Source: Oopsacas minuta
Lineage: Eukaryota; Porifera; Hexactinellida; Lyssacinosida; Leucopsacidae
Reading direction: 5' to 3'
DNA length: 64,000 bases
Assembly (NCBI GenBank): GCA_024704765.1
Contig: JAKMXF010000055.1
Span: 653,222 to 717,221 of the forward strand
Position 1 is the first letter of the stretch, and each line of letters starts with the position of its first letter. Both the position numbers and the translations under genes were made by a program. Shown here in pieces: positions 22,745 to 34,654 of this stretch. The notes under the pieces are model-generated. The model did not search any database, had not been told where the DNA came from, and saw nothing but the letters and a program-made list of their open reading frames with translations.

Positions 22745-24190
22745 AATAATGTGAAAATCATAGTTAATTTTGGAAACTTAAGTGCTTGAGTCAAAATTTC
22801 TATCTAACTCTCCTATTTGTCTAGTATGTTACATATTTAGGTTTCTAACTATTACACACATATTGCAAACAAATATTCGATCATTGTAGTCTTAGTGACC
22901 TCATGCTGCGATGACGTGGAATATATTTAGCAATATATGTAAAATACAAAATTAGTGGGTTTCTTCATGACGTATGCAAACCTACCATTAGAAGCTGTAG
23001 AATAGATATATAGCCTGTTAGAAATTTACAATAATATAGGTTGGGGAATCTATGGTGAGGTTAGGCGTCAACTGACTTGAGATACCATTTTGAATTGAAG
23101 AATATTCAAATATGTGAATTACGATTTCAATACATCACAACTCACTTTAGGATAAGAATGCTTAACCTATAATCTTGGTTTCACATAACTATGAAATGAA
23201 ACTTTCTCAAGAATTACAGAACTTCTTAAACTGGCCATCAATACCGGCGGCAACTATGTATTTTAATGAGGTTTCACGCTATTTCTATTACAAAATTTTA
23301 TATGTATATACCTGTCACTTAGTAGTGTCACCTATCTTATACGGGATTTGAAAATTATGAAAAAGAAAGTCCATGCATTTTTTGTGGATATGCTCGCATG
23401 GGCATGATTTAGACCAGACGTAATGGTCACCATAAATATCCAGTGAAATAATTCATGAATAGGTACAGACATAACTATCTATGCATTCTATACAATACCC
23501 CAGCAATAACGAAAGTTGGAAAGTAAGCTATGGGGTTTGGAGTGATTCCACACTTCTATGACGAAGTTGAAGAGGAATAGAAACAACAATATTTCAATAA
23601 TAGACCACTTTTAAACCCACGCACCATCGATTCCAGCAGGAAGAAAGGAAATTATTTCATGAATCAGAATAATACTTAATAAATAATTGGCCCCCTTGCC
23701 AAGACCAATATAAGATAATCTATACATATCTTTTATAGCTTCTATACTTAAAATCTCTATATCAAGACGATCTATATTCCATAATCTCCAGTCATTTCGA
23801 CCATCCTTAAGAATCCAAGAAAGCGGTTGAATCACGATTTGGTAGAGTGGTATATGACATAAATATCGAGAGAATACTATGGAGCTGTATCTGGAATATT
23901 GTCTGAGATATTGTAGATATGCTTGGGCGAACCATCAAAAGGGGTGAAAACAGACTCCCAATTATGTACTTGGGTCAAAATATGTTAAAATTCCGATTTT
24001 GCATAGAGTTGCAAATTACGACTACAATATGTTGGACTAACTTCAAAGCCCTATATCACATTTCGCTTGATAAATTCAGATCAAGTCCAATATTCCTCCT
24101 CTCGCTTTGAACAATGGATTTGTCTATTAGTGCCTATATTTGTAAGATTACATTATCAGTGAACACAATATTGATGGATTTCCATAATAC
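22745..24190. other. Non-coding stretch, nothing recognised
   Basis: AT-rich. A 74-codon minus-strand frame at 23611-23835 has a varied amino-acid composition but no family resemblance and no clear splice signals. Nothing else seen. Confidence 0.45.
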
Positions 24191-24192
24191 TA

Positions 24193-24371
24193 CAGTAGAG
24201 TCTTGTTAATTCATACAACAGGGGAGTGCGAAAATTCGTACACTTTATCCGGAGTACGTATTTACTAACTAATTTGCATTGAAAAGGCATTGAAGGGGAC
24301 TGAAACAGTTCACAAATTTGTACTCCTAATCCGGAGTTAAGTATTAACAGTGTTCATATTAAAAGGCCCTG
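24193..24371. mobile_element. Possible small pogo-like MITE
   Basis: Begins CAGTAGAGTCTTGTTAATTC after a TA. The right end read inward, CAGGGCCTTTTAATATGAAC, is a weak inverted match. TCCGGAGTA and TACTCC.AATCCGGAGT segments inside support a foldback organisation similar to the MITE at 6030. The right-hand TA duplication is not clear. Confidence 0.35.
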
Positions 24372-24948
24372 TTCAAGTGGGCTTTTTGCTGGAAATAGCA
24401 TGAAATTTTTACCCCCCCCAGAATTGTATTTCCTTATTATCATTGAATTCACAATCGTTTCAAACCTAGAAATTTGTAATTTCATTCTGATTCAACAAGT
24501 AAATTGGTTGTTATGGTGATGTATATTTGCGGCTTCTTGTAATTGGAATTTCTGTTGTGTGGTATATCAAAATCGATCAAGTTTCATAGTTATATTTTTA
24601 CCACTTGTAACTAAGAAGAAAGAATTCCTTTACAATAATGAAACATTTATAATTCAAGTATCTAATTTAAATCTTGAAATGTCGTTTGGTTTCTAACTTT
24701 CTATTCTGAAACTAGATAAAACGCGATGACTATTTAGGACATTTTTTTTCGGCGTCCACAGGATATTTTATACTGAAACTTGTTGTAGCGTTTCGCTGCG
24801 TGAACTCTCACTGGTCTTAAAATGTAGGTTATAATAATACATTCAAAAAATATAATAGCTTAGACCCGCCGGAGGGCGCCCAAAGTATCAAACATTCATT
24901 TAAATGGGTGTAATTTAATGTAAAATTTCCCTATGAAATATTAGCATT

Positions 24949-27040
24949 ATGACTACCAAGGAAGCTTTTGACTTTCTATCCTCACGTAAATCTGTCAGAG
25001 ATGCAACAATCGTATTCATGGATAGTGAGCAACTTGATGATAAATATTATAGTTGTATCCGATACAAATTCGTTGAGTTGAAGGGTGATAGAGAGATATT
25101 TCGTAAAAGAAACGACCTAAATACATGGAATGATATGATATTCTTTGACAATTCAACATTGGCAGAGAAGAGGCGGTTATCGTCTGAAGGCGATAATTGT
25201 ACTCCTAATCATGTTGATGCAAAGGCTATCAGGAAACCACTCCTAGAATTAACGATTAAAGGACAAAGGGTACGTCTGTAACCTCTTTTAGCCCTGATTA
25301 AAAGCTTAGCAGCTAGTGAGAACGTGGACAGCAAAACGATGGCAGCCATGGCTCTGCAATTTGTCTCATTTTCTTTAGAGATTACTCCATCAGTTCCTTC
25401 CGTCTGGAAATAGTTAGCAAAGGCACATTTCAAGGCAATATAAAGACACACATCTCAATTGCTAAGTCTACGTTGCTCCTAGGGCAATTGGAAATAGGTA
25501 AGCGAAAGTACATTGAATTGAGGAGACTTTGTAAGTCAGACTATGTACTATTCCCTAAGTATGAGCTAATTTCCCAGTATCGAGCAGATATTACTCTGGA
25601 GAAAGAATTCATTTTTATCCGCAATGTGTCTGATGCGCCTATGGAAGCAGGGATATCTTACATCTCTATCATCGAACAGACAATTTCCCGCCTACTCGAA
25701 TTACTTCCCACAGATTCTGAATTTGAAATCCCGTAGAAATTTTCTGCAACAGATGGCTTGGATGGATCTGGATCCCATCAAGTTTATAATCAGATTCAAG
25801 AGTCACCAGATATTGGTTCCAAAAATTTCATTCTCTTTGCTTTCAAACTTCTCGCTATTCACGACAGCGCAAACAAATTTATTTGGGAAAACGAAAGGCC
25901 CAACTCACAATTTCAGATTCGCCCAGTCACTTTACTAGCTGCCAAAGAAAATAGCGAAAATGTACGTCATCTAATGGATACTTATATCAATTCTTACGTA
26001 GTAGACTTGGAAGAAAATGGGATACCACTCTCGCAACGACTTGTGAGGATAAAATTGCTCAGGACCATGTTCGATGGAAAAATGGCAGAAATTCTATCTG
26101 GAGCCGGTGGTGCTCACTGCCAACTCTGTACTGCGACTTTCAAACAACTGCATGATGTCGAACTTATACGAGATGGTTTTCCTATTAATCGTTCAATAAC
26201 ATCGGCTAAAGAACTGTTTCAAAGTGTGAATGAAGTAGAATTTCTATCTCTAAGTTCCAATGACCGTCTTGGATTGACTCACCAACCTATTTCCGACATC
26301 GATGTAATTTGCTCTTCTCCATTACATTCATATTTGTGCATCTTCAGATGGTTTATGACCCTCGTTTATCATCTGCAATCAGGTGAAGGAAGTGATCACC
26401 ATCATCCGTAGGCATAAGAAACTCAATGAAGTTTGTTTCAGGCTTTTTGATGGAAAAGACTGGTATGAAGATTGATCAAACCAGCAGTGATGGTGGCACT
26501 ACATCAACTGGCAATGATGCTCGATATTGTTTCTTGGACAAAAACCAATTTCTTTATTGGGTTTGTTCCTTGATACCAACAGAACACCATGAAAATATAA
26601 AGGTAATCCACACTAACCTTTCAGTATGTTTGCGTATTTACAACAACGACCGAGAGATGAACACTGAAAGACTGGATATTCTTTGCAAGGACACATACGA
26701 ATACATTGTAATCAGGTTCCCTTGGGCAAACATCAGTCCAACCTTGCATAAACTACTAGCCCATTCCTCAGAACTCATTAGAACTTGTAACAATAGCCAT
26801 GGACTTAAAGTCTTCTCTGAAGAAGCAGTTGAAGTTTCAAACAAACTCGTCAGAAGGTATCGCGAACACCTTGCCAGAAAAATGTCGTTGTCTCTGAATA
26901 CTCGAGATATCTTTATACGACTGATGTGCAATAGTGATCCTGTCCTCAATGTGTATAGAAAATTTACAAAAGCAAGCAAGAAAACCCACTCTTCTGAACC
27001 TCCAGACCAAGAAATTCTTTTCTCACAATTAACTTGCTAA
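24949..27040 (+). pseudogene. RAG1/Transib-superfamily transposase-like gene, broken
   Basis: About 690 codons over frame 1 (24949-25413, in-frame TAA at 25279), frame 3 (25473-26411, in-frame TAG at 25734) and frame 2 (26426-27040). The protein order matches the catalytic core of RAG1-like proteins: LEIGKRKYIELRRL..VLFPKYELI; ATDGLDGSGSH (candidate first Asp); WENERPNSQFQIRPVTLLAA, strikingly like the conserved PNS.....P..L..A block of RAG1; MFDGKMAEILSGAGGAHCQL (candidate second Asp, then a CxxC zinc motif CQLCTATF); PLHSYLCIFRWFM; LIPTEHHENI; FPWANISPTLHKLLAHSSEL; and FSEEAVEVSNKLVRRYREHL (candidate catalytic Glu, cf. the SEG.E..NK.FRR.R region of RAG1). All three candidate acidic residues survive. 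No RAG2-like Kelch repeats, no RSS-like CACAGTG termini and no 5-bp duplication were found nearby. Whether it is a relic of Transib proper, or of the RAG1-like family scattered in invertebrates, cannot be settled by eye. Confidence 0.75.
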
Positions 27041-27469
27041 TAAATAATGATTGAAATAGATGGAAGCACAAGATACTATTAAATTGTGGGTATGTTAAAT
27101 GTGTGCTATGATCCAAAATAAGCTTACTAACGCCTCTAGTAACTGAACTTTAAGCTCAAAAAAAAAATTTATGATAATATGAAGGGTCAATGACGTCATA
27201 ACTTTTTAATAAGATGTCCTAGATTTTTTTATGCAGAAATCGTTTTCTCAGGCTAATTTCCTATTGGCTAATAATGCATTATATCTCTATCTTGCATGGT
27301 TTTCCTATTTCCATCTCACCCCCCAAAAATGCCCACTGTGCTCTTGATGTAGAAGTAAACATATACAGCATATTCATGCTGCTATGCTCAGGAATAAGAG
27401 CAATATTTCAAAATATGGTATCATACGGTAATGTCAAAAGGTCTATCTTCCTTTTCGAAAATCTGTATA

Positions 27470-27717
27470 CACTGCCTGACCAAAAGTATTGGAACACTGT
27501 TTACAACTTGTGCACAAATGGCATTAGAATAGAATATGTTGAAATATTCTATGGATATTGCAGAAGGTCGAACAATAGCTTGTCATCATTCGTTTTACGA
27601 TATATTTATGTTCAACATTTTTTGAAATCATCTTTAGCCTATACAACTATGGTAGCATACCCTTTGTTTCAGGTATTACTTGTGGCAGGGTGTTCTAATA
27701 CTTTTGGCCAGGCAGTG
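27470..27717. mobile_element. 248-bp Tc1-type MITE
   Basis: Left end CACTGCCTGACCAAAAGTAT and right end read inward CACTGCCTGGCCAAAAGTAT are inverted repeats of about 30 bp with two or three mismatches. TA flanks both ends (27468-27469, 27718-27719). The (C)ACTGCC..CAAAAGTATT style is characteristic of Tc1 elements. It has no transposase, and an ORF running across it (27274-27726) is fortuitous. It lies about 430 bases after the RAG1-like pseudogene and is not its terminus. Confidence 0.8.
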
Positions 27718-27719
27718 TA

Positions 27720-30700
27720 TTATTAGTTCTTGTTTATGGCAGACAATAATTTTAGAACTTCACCAATATGACACATGGACGTAAAATCAACGATTTAGGA
27801 TAGATCTCGGGATGTATGGAGAGGAATTTTGTGAAGTCAAACAAATCACGATAATGCCCTGTCACATACTATCTCATCCCTTGGATAAATGATGAAACAC
27901 TAATCAATCCGGGAGATAAATTATTATATAATATTGTATCACTCGGATATATTAAGATATGATAGAATATCCTCCAGGTAAAGTATAATAAGATCGAGTA
28001 TCACCACGGATAAAATATTAGATAATAGAAGAAACAAAGGTAAAATATTTCATAATAGAATGAGTGTGATTTTAGCTGAATATTCGAGCGACAATCCTTC
28101 AACCATCAATTTGACTAACTTACGATGGTAAGAATGTAATGTTTTTGGACTATTCGAAAGAAGAGATACAAACGTTGTGAAAATGAAATTAAATTCTGTA
28201 AACTAATGATTTTTCTAATAGAAATTAACGCATCGAATTAGTAGTAGTTCATACTATAATTTATCACACTAAAATAAATGATTTTTCCTGAACCATGAGC
28301 ATGGACTCCTGCTGTATTGCGTTCCTTTTGAGATATTTAGGATTATCACAATTTAGATTAATAATATGTAAATATCTTGTTGTCTCTATAAATATAAAGT
28401 AAATAAATTACCCAAAACTCTGAGAATAACTCCTCTCACATACATATATTCTAGGTAAAATTATTTATCTTAACTTTCAATGTCATCAAAATATATTTCT
28501 ACCGTTTATCCTTTCCATTGTTCTTTGCTCGTAGGGCGTAACATTATGCTCCCGAGATATGCTGTGTGCAATAGGCATAGACTATGACGAGGCGGCCGGG
28601 GACCGCCCCGTCAGCATTCAGTAAAAGATTCCGGAAATTATATAGGTACAGAGTATGAAATAATGACTATTTCAATCAAGAATAATTATACTTTCCGGAT
28701 ATTTAATCAATAATTTGCTATGAGAGTATACCAACTGTGGAATCCAGCTTTATGATCAGCTCAGAAAACGATCATTCCTATATTGCTATTGCTATTGATA
28801 TTCTCATTCAATTACTTATTTAACATTGGTATTAATCGATTTTCGGAATTATGAAAATCCTGCTAATCAAAGGTTTGACGATTGTTTATGAACGAAACAT
28901 AATTTTGAAACCCAGAATCATTACCAGATTTCTAATAATAATCCATTCTTCTAAGATTCCAAATCTTGATCAATAGAAAACAATGCTACTTTTACAATAA
29001 ATAACAATCTAGATCAAACAGTTTACTTCAGAATTAGTACATGCTAATGGCTATTTGAATGCTTACTACTATGAATATAGAATATTGATACAATCAGAGA
29101 CGTAATATAAAATTTCGAGTGCCCCGTTAGGTTTAGGGAATATAATAAATAACTCTACGCCTATGTATGTTGGAGAGCAATAAAGAAGCGCCCTCGAATT
29201 TTAGCAACGGGACCTGGAGCGCGCGCCATTTATGATTCAGGAGCGGAAGGTGGAGCGGCTCTAATTTTGAAGGAGCCTGCTCCTAGTGAAAATCAAAGGA
29301 TGATTTCAAAAGGCTTAATCTTCAGCAACAGTGTTTTGCATCCCAAAATTAGGAAATTATCTTGTGAATATGTATCTTAATATAAATATTCCATTGTACA
29401 TCTAACCTTGATTAATCATTGAAAGTTAGCATATCCGAGGTGCAAATATACACATCGCCATGAACCCGTTTAGGAATTTCAACTTTTAATCATAAATGGT
29501 GTGTATACTAGAACACATATGGAAAAATATACCAAAAAGCAAACGGTCAAAAAGGAATGAGATCAATACTGCCTTAAACTGAAATAGGAAATTTGACTTC
29601 TTCTATGCAAAACATATCCAACAAACATAAGTGCTAAGCATATGGCAGTTGGGAACGAGAAGCAGGCTATATTATATAACTATCGTTAGACATCACGCAA
29701 GTGAAAGAGATGAAAATATGATTTGAGCGTAAATATCACTACAACTATACTCATGTAAACATTTAATGAAGAAGAAGTTATTACTCGAAATGGTTATATA
29801 ATAAATGATTAATATTGTTTATGCAAGTAATGTGTTCGAATTATTGGCAATGATGCAAAAGACAAGAAGAAATAATAATCAAGGGATAATATTTCCCCTT
29901 TGAAAACTTGGTGAAATATGTATCATGTCGAAATCTCCATAGGGATCCGCGAGAATATTTAAACTAATATGACAAGATTTAGGGCTCATATGAAATTATG
30001 GTGATTAACAGCGAAAAGTCTTACAAATACATCAGCAAATAAACAATATAAAAATTCTACATAAAATTAGATAAAGGTTCGAGTGAATACTTATAGATAC
30101 CTGACCAATCCTTGTTCGATATATTCCAATTGAGAAGTGATCTTCTTAAGGAAGATGCACTTTGGATCAATCAAAGAGTAATTGAGTTGAAAGCACATCA
30201 ATCTAGTAAGCAGAGAAACAATAGTCTTTTGAACACTATTGGCACTGTAGCCAAAAATATTCAATGAGTATGTTATTATCCCTTCGAAATGTTTTATCTG
30301 GTACTTAAATGAAAACTAGAAGGAGGCATTGAATGAATAAATATGTATTAACATTTTTGGAATAATATATCAGTTACTTTATAACTAAGTGCTAATTGGA
30401 CAATTCCTAAATCAAGGTAACTATTATTTGTGAGAGGAAGTATAAGTCTAAATATTGTTAAATACAATCTGGCATAAATTAAAGATTAAAATATTCTTTA
30501 GATTTCGAAGGATAAGGCACAACAGTTTTAATCGATTTTACTAGAAATCAGGACATTAGGGAAGGGGACTCTGTATTGGATAGAAGAATAGATGTATGTG
30601 GAATATTGATCAGAAATCGTAGTAGATTTTTGATGACAATAGCAGAACTTTAATCAAAACGGACATTTCTAGCCAATATTTGTTCCCATAATGATTTTCA

Positions 30701-31765
30701 AACATTTAGTTGAGTTTGATTGGATTTGAATTAGATGTAAACAATCCTCTACTTACTGGTACAGGTTCGAAGTAATTCTTGAGGTTGTTGAGGTTGAATA
30801 TAGAATCCTTTAGATTAGCTGAGATCAAACCACAAAAATTTGACTAGCGTCTGTACATTTAGCCTATTTGTTGAATTTGAATGTTTTTATTTGGATTATT
30901 TTAATACTAGTACCTACTTGTTGATCAGCATCTCTAGGGTCATTTGTTGTTGAGTTTGACTATTCATGAAATAACACAAAAATGACCAATAATACCATAT
31001 CTTCCTTCTCACAAGGGATTTTACATAAAAGTTCATCAAAGTATACAGTCTCTTGACATGTAGGAGCCCATGAGCACTCCATCTTTGTATATAATGATGT
31101 AAAATAAAATGGAAATATTCAGAAAAGAGAAAGACAATATACAACAGAGATAACTTAAATATTGCTCAACTACACTATAGTACATTCTTATTTTGTGTAC
31201 TATACTATAGTACAGTTTTATCAATGAATATTTGAATTGATAAAGATATATAATTACAAGTACAAATAAACTAAACAAATAAACACAAATCTAAATTTAT
31301 ATTGTCATTCCATAGGTAGCAATGCCTGTTACTTTCAAAAACATATTCATGTTGAAATGAACTTGCACGACGATTATCTTGCGTCAATTTATCGGGTGAA
31401 CTATTAAATAAACTCAGAATACTACACAATGCCATTTTCAAATAATGATTTTCATACATACCTATCTGGTGTGAAGTCACTTTTTAGAACACAATTTCGA
31501 TTTCAATCGAATGAAATAGAAGAAACATAACATCTAACAAATTCGGGTGAGTTATTCTCATATTCTAACTACAACTATCCAAACATCGGGATGTCTACTC
31601 ATTCAACAATAACACTAGCTGAACCGTCCACAGAAGAATCGGACACTGCCCTAAACAGCATACAATATAGAATGCTAATAGTATGTAAACGTTTCAACCT
31701 AAGAACACCTTCAGCACTGTTGACGATATTTTAAGAATAAGCAAGATTTGTCTACCAGAGTACAG
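27720..31765. other. Four-kilobase stretch with no recognised gene
   Basis: AT-rich with many stops. Between about 27870 and 28070 an AGATAAAATATTA-like unit recurs, suggesting a decayed tandem repeat. Two GC-richer patches stand out: 28550-28615 (see hairpin entry) and 29185-29285 (GGAGCGGAAGGTGGAGCGGC and GGAGCCTGCTCC, repeated GGAGC/GCTCC words). Minus-strand frames 30914-31144 and 31271-31480 have mixed composition, and the latter follows an AG and precedes GTAACA, so a small host exon cannot be excluded, but support is weak. Confidence 0.4.
28586..28612. other. GC-rich hairpin
   Basis: GACGAGGCGG (28586-28595) and CCGCCCCGTC (28603-28612) form a stem of ten positions with one mismatch around a seven-base loop, in otherwise AT-rich DNA. 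It could be part of a transposon end or a structured RNA. There is no poly-T run directly after it and no coding frame adjacent. Confidence 0.4.
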
Positions 31766-31769
31766 GCCC

Positions 31770-33240
31770 CATGAACCATGGAAGTCTGCTGACGAAGCAA
31801 AGGTGAACCTTGACACATGGGTCTACAATCTTCACGTCGGAGGAGGCCGTTTTAACTGAATTTGGGGAGGATAGATATACGCTACTAGTAAGAAGGGGTT
31901 TCAAAAGTGTTAGTTTGTCACAGTAGTGGAAAGACTGTGTTAATAGGGAAAAAGAGGAGAAGTTCTACGCTTAAATGTGGTTGTATATTTAGAATTGGAA
32001 CTGAAAGTTGTGTTGAAAGATGAACATTGCTGGTGGCCACTTGGAACGTACAGGTCATGATTTGGTGGTGAATCACGGGGGCCAGTTTGACGCAGGCATC
32101 TCTAAGGGCCATTCCTAAAGAAGTAATAGAACTCGGAGAACAGCTCAAAAATTCGGGGTTTTCTGCATCCAAGATCAACCAAGCTTTAGAAAGTGAAGCT
32201 TACAGACATGCACTACCCGTATCTTGGAAAACAGTGATATTTACAACGAATTTTCGGCTAGTATAGAAGGAAGAATTCTGGATGCAACCAATTTTACAGA
32301 ATTGTACATTCACACCAAACTAAATATCGTTTGTATTATAATTTGTATACAGATTCAGATGGTTCTCAGGGAAAGCATAGAACAATGATCTGGAATTTAG
32401 GGAACAATCCAGTTTTGTATGATAGATCTCATGGGGCGAACAAATATGGACTTAAGTTTGGAGCTTTACAACCATCAATACCTATGGACAAACGATCATT
32501 CTTGCTTGTTGTCTTTCATCAAACGAAACCGAAGAATCTTATAATTGGATTTTTGGCGAATTTGTTGTTGCGTTACACAAACCTCCAAATGTCATATTCA
32601 CAGATGGTGACCTGGGTATGGCAGCTGCAATAAAAGATATTCTAGTTACTACTACACATCTATTGTGTACTTTTCACCTCTCTCTAAATATCTTTACACA
32701 TATTAAACCAATTCTAAGTAAAAGAAACGATCCGAAACAAAATTGGAACAATTTTCCTAAATCCTGGTAGTCGATTTGTAAGAAGCAGGATGCACTTTAA
32801 TGCGCAATTTTGAATTAGAGTGGAATAAATCAATTGACATAATTGATTCTAACAAAGATTCATTGAGTGAAGAAACCTACAAAGACACAAAAAGGTGGCT
32901 CGAAGTTTCATAGGACTGATGTAAACAGTGGGCTGCTAGACGGACTTGGGCTTATTTAACTTTAGGAATACATTCAACCCAGAGAGCAGAAGCAGTTCAC
33001 TCGCTATTAAGCATTTTCTAACCAGACATACACTATTGACTGAACTTGCGAAAAAATGTAGGAGTATCAACAGACTATTTTTGAAAGAGGCGAAGGAAAA
33101 GCAATACGAGCTCTACTTAGAAATGATACTGAAATTCATTCAGATTTCTTATATCAGTATCCCATTGTGGCATATTTAAGAGAATATTTGAGCCCATTTG
33201 CTTATGACTTAACTGTCAGAAGTTGGTCACCTGAGCATAT
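31770..33240 (+). pseudogene. MULE (Mutator-like) transposase, decayed
   Basis: Frame 32331-32633 and its continuation in another frame carry FTDGDLGMAAAIKDIL followed by THLLCTFHLSLNIF, the TDgdlA.a.Ai and hLLC.wH..kN motifs of the MULE transposase domain (second acidic residue region and CxxH). Further on, near 32930-33010, ARRTWAYLTLGIHSTQRAEA followed by VHSLL matches the conserved ..tt.R.E..h..lk region with its catalytic Glu. The preceding part (31770-32330) gives WKSADEAKVNLDTW and LERTGHDL.V fragments that could be the zinc-binding amino-terminal region. Many stops and frame changes. No long terminal inverted repeats or 9-bp duplication could be located, so element limits are unknown. 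Confidence 0.65.
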
Positions 33241-33509
33241 ATACATAACTTTATGTAATATCTAATGAGAAAATTAGCGCCAGTGTCCGCTCTCAACGCC
33301 ACAAGTATTACAATGCTATAAGAAAATATTTGACTGTTTCATAAAATTCATTATTCACTTTCAACATTCACACATTCTTTTTCAAAAATACGTAAAGTCA
33401 ATTGTGAACAAATGAACATTAGAGATTGCAAACAGGAAAATAGAAGAGGGGTAAAAACACATACAATTTAGTGCGATTATTATTGTTGTTTTTGGATGAA
33501 AAAGTGTAT

Positions 33510-33655
33510 CAACCGAATACTGCTCAGAGGACGATGATTTTGTGAGGTCAAAAAGCTGCATAATATCAATTTGGGTGCGGGAAGTGATTAAAAACAAGCG
33601 TAAAATTTTCCAATCTTTCGTCACGAACCTAACACTTCTGCCCTAATGGGTTACA
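33510..33655. repeat. Dispersed repeat family A, copy 3
   Basis: Third copy of the repeat at 2080 and 7100. It includes TGAGGTCAAAAAGCTGCATA, GATTAAAAACAAGCGTAAAA and TCGTCACGAACCTAACACTT followed by CTGCCCTAATGGGTTAC. Minus-strand translations of copies 1 and 3 share the short peptide IIQLFDIT/IMQLFDLT, which may mean the repeat derives from a coding element, but I cannot name it. Confidence 0.5.
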
Positions 33656-33837
33656 GTAGAGTATTGGGAAAGTTGAATAAGGCCGAATTGTCAAATCCGG
33701 AATGTGGTCGAATAAATTTCAAAAGTGGAATATTGCCGAAATATTATTGTTTGATTTGATGGGATTTTAATGGTTTCTATATATCCACTTTCAATAAATG
33801 AGCTTATTGAGAACCAAAACAATTGATGTCATTTGTT

Positions 33838-34115
33838 ACATGTGGTTGAATACTTTATGGCCCTGTATATGCTACTATACAGTTGTTAGCCAAACCTATT
33901 CAACGATTTTAGAGTTGCAAATATTTTGTTATACTCCCACATGTAATTAAGATATTCTTATACATCGATATCCGTCAAACTACAAAAGGAATCTTGTTCA
34001 CGCTTATTCTCTGCCTTATAACTAATAGTTTTTTTTAATTCACCAGAGTAATGAAATTTTTGTTTGATATACCTAGGATTAATACGATCAGTGGTCGAAT
34101 ACTTTTGTCCTTAAA
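33838..34115. repeat. Tc1-type terminal sequences, degraded
   Basis: GTGGTTGAATACTTTATGGCCCTG directly before TA at 33862 and, 250 bases on, GTGGTCGAATACTTTTGTCC at 34093 are the kind of termini borne by Tc1 elements. Both read in the same direction, so they are probably right ends of two separate remnants rather than one element. Confidence 0.3.
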
Positions 34116-34144
34116 ATGTATATTCATACAATTTAAACACAATA

Positions 34145-34650
34145 AATCTATGTGCATGTATATATATATATATATATATTTATATGCTCAGAATTGATTA
34201 AAGAAACTGGGAGCCACAGGGCTGATTATGGCATCCAGAAATTATGGACCAGGCTCGAACATATTCGAATCTTGGACAAAATTCACACCTATGACGCAAC
34301 TATGACAACATTGTCCCCTTTTAGATTTTCAAAAGTCCCATTATTAACTACTGCAGGGCCAATATACATGATAGAAGTTTGAAATTTGAACCACAGCCAT
34401 TCACAGGTAACTTTCAAGGTGTCAAATGTGCTACCATAATGATTCTGACCAAAGGTTAACTCATCCTATGATAATTGTGTCATCATGACTGTGCTAAAAA
34501 TAAAATTTTCAAATTAGAAATATTTCAAAATTTGTAATACTCTACGCACAAAGTGCCGAGATTACTGAGTCCAAGCAATATAGCACTCCAGCGTCCCCAC
34601 AGAAGGCCATTAAACGATATTTGGATAGACCATTGATATTAAAATCTTAA
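34145..34650 (-). repeat. Dispersed repeat family B, copy 3
   Basis: Reverse-oriented copy of the repeat at 15660 and 16370. On the minus strand it begins AATGGTCTATCCAAATATCG, passes ATCTCGGCACTTTGTGCGTA and CACAGTCATGATGACACAAT, then CAAATTTCAAACTTCTATCA and TGCAGTAG, and ends with the TA/ATACATA-type tail, which here is a (TA)n microsatellite at about 34156-34182. Agreement with copy 2 extends over about 480 bases. Confidence 0.6.
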
Positions 34651-34654
34651 AATT

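Noticed and set aside
26638-26979. 113-codon minus-strand frame
   Set aside because: Antisense shadow of the RAG1-like gene, whose motifs are on the plus strand.
27337-27343. CACTGTG heptamer downstream of the RAG1-like gene as an RSS-like terminus
   Set aside because: It is oriented as a left end, has no nonamer-like partner and no counterpart upstream of the gene. Chance is likely.
27274-27726. 150-codon plus-strand frame
   Set aside because: Its second half is a MITE with inverted ends and TA duplication. The peptide matches nothing known.
34156-34182. (TA)n run as an independent microsatellite
   Set aside because: It coincides with the tail of dispersed repeat family B, so it is better read as part of that repeat.
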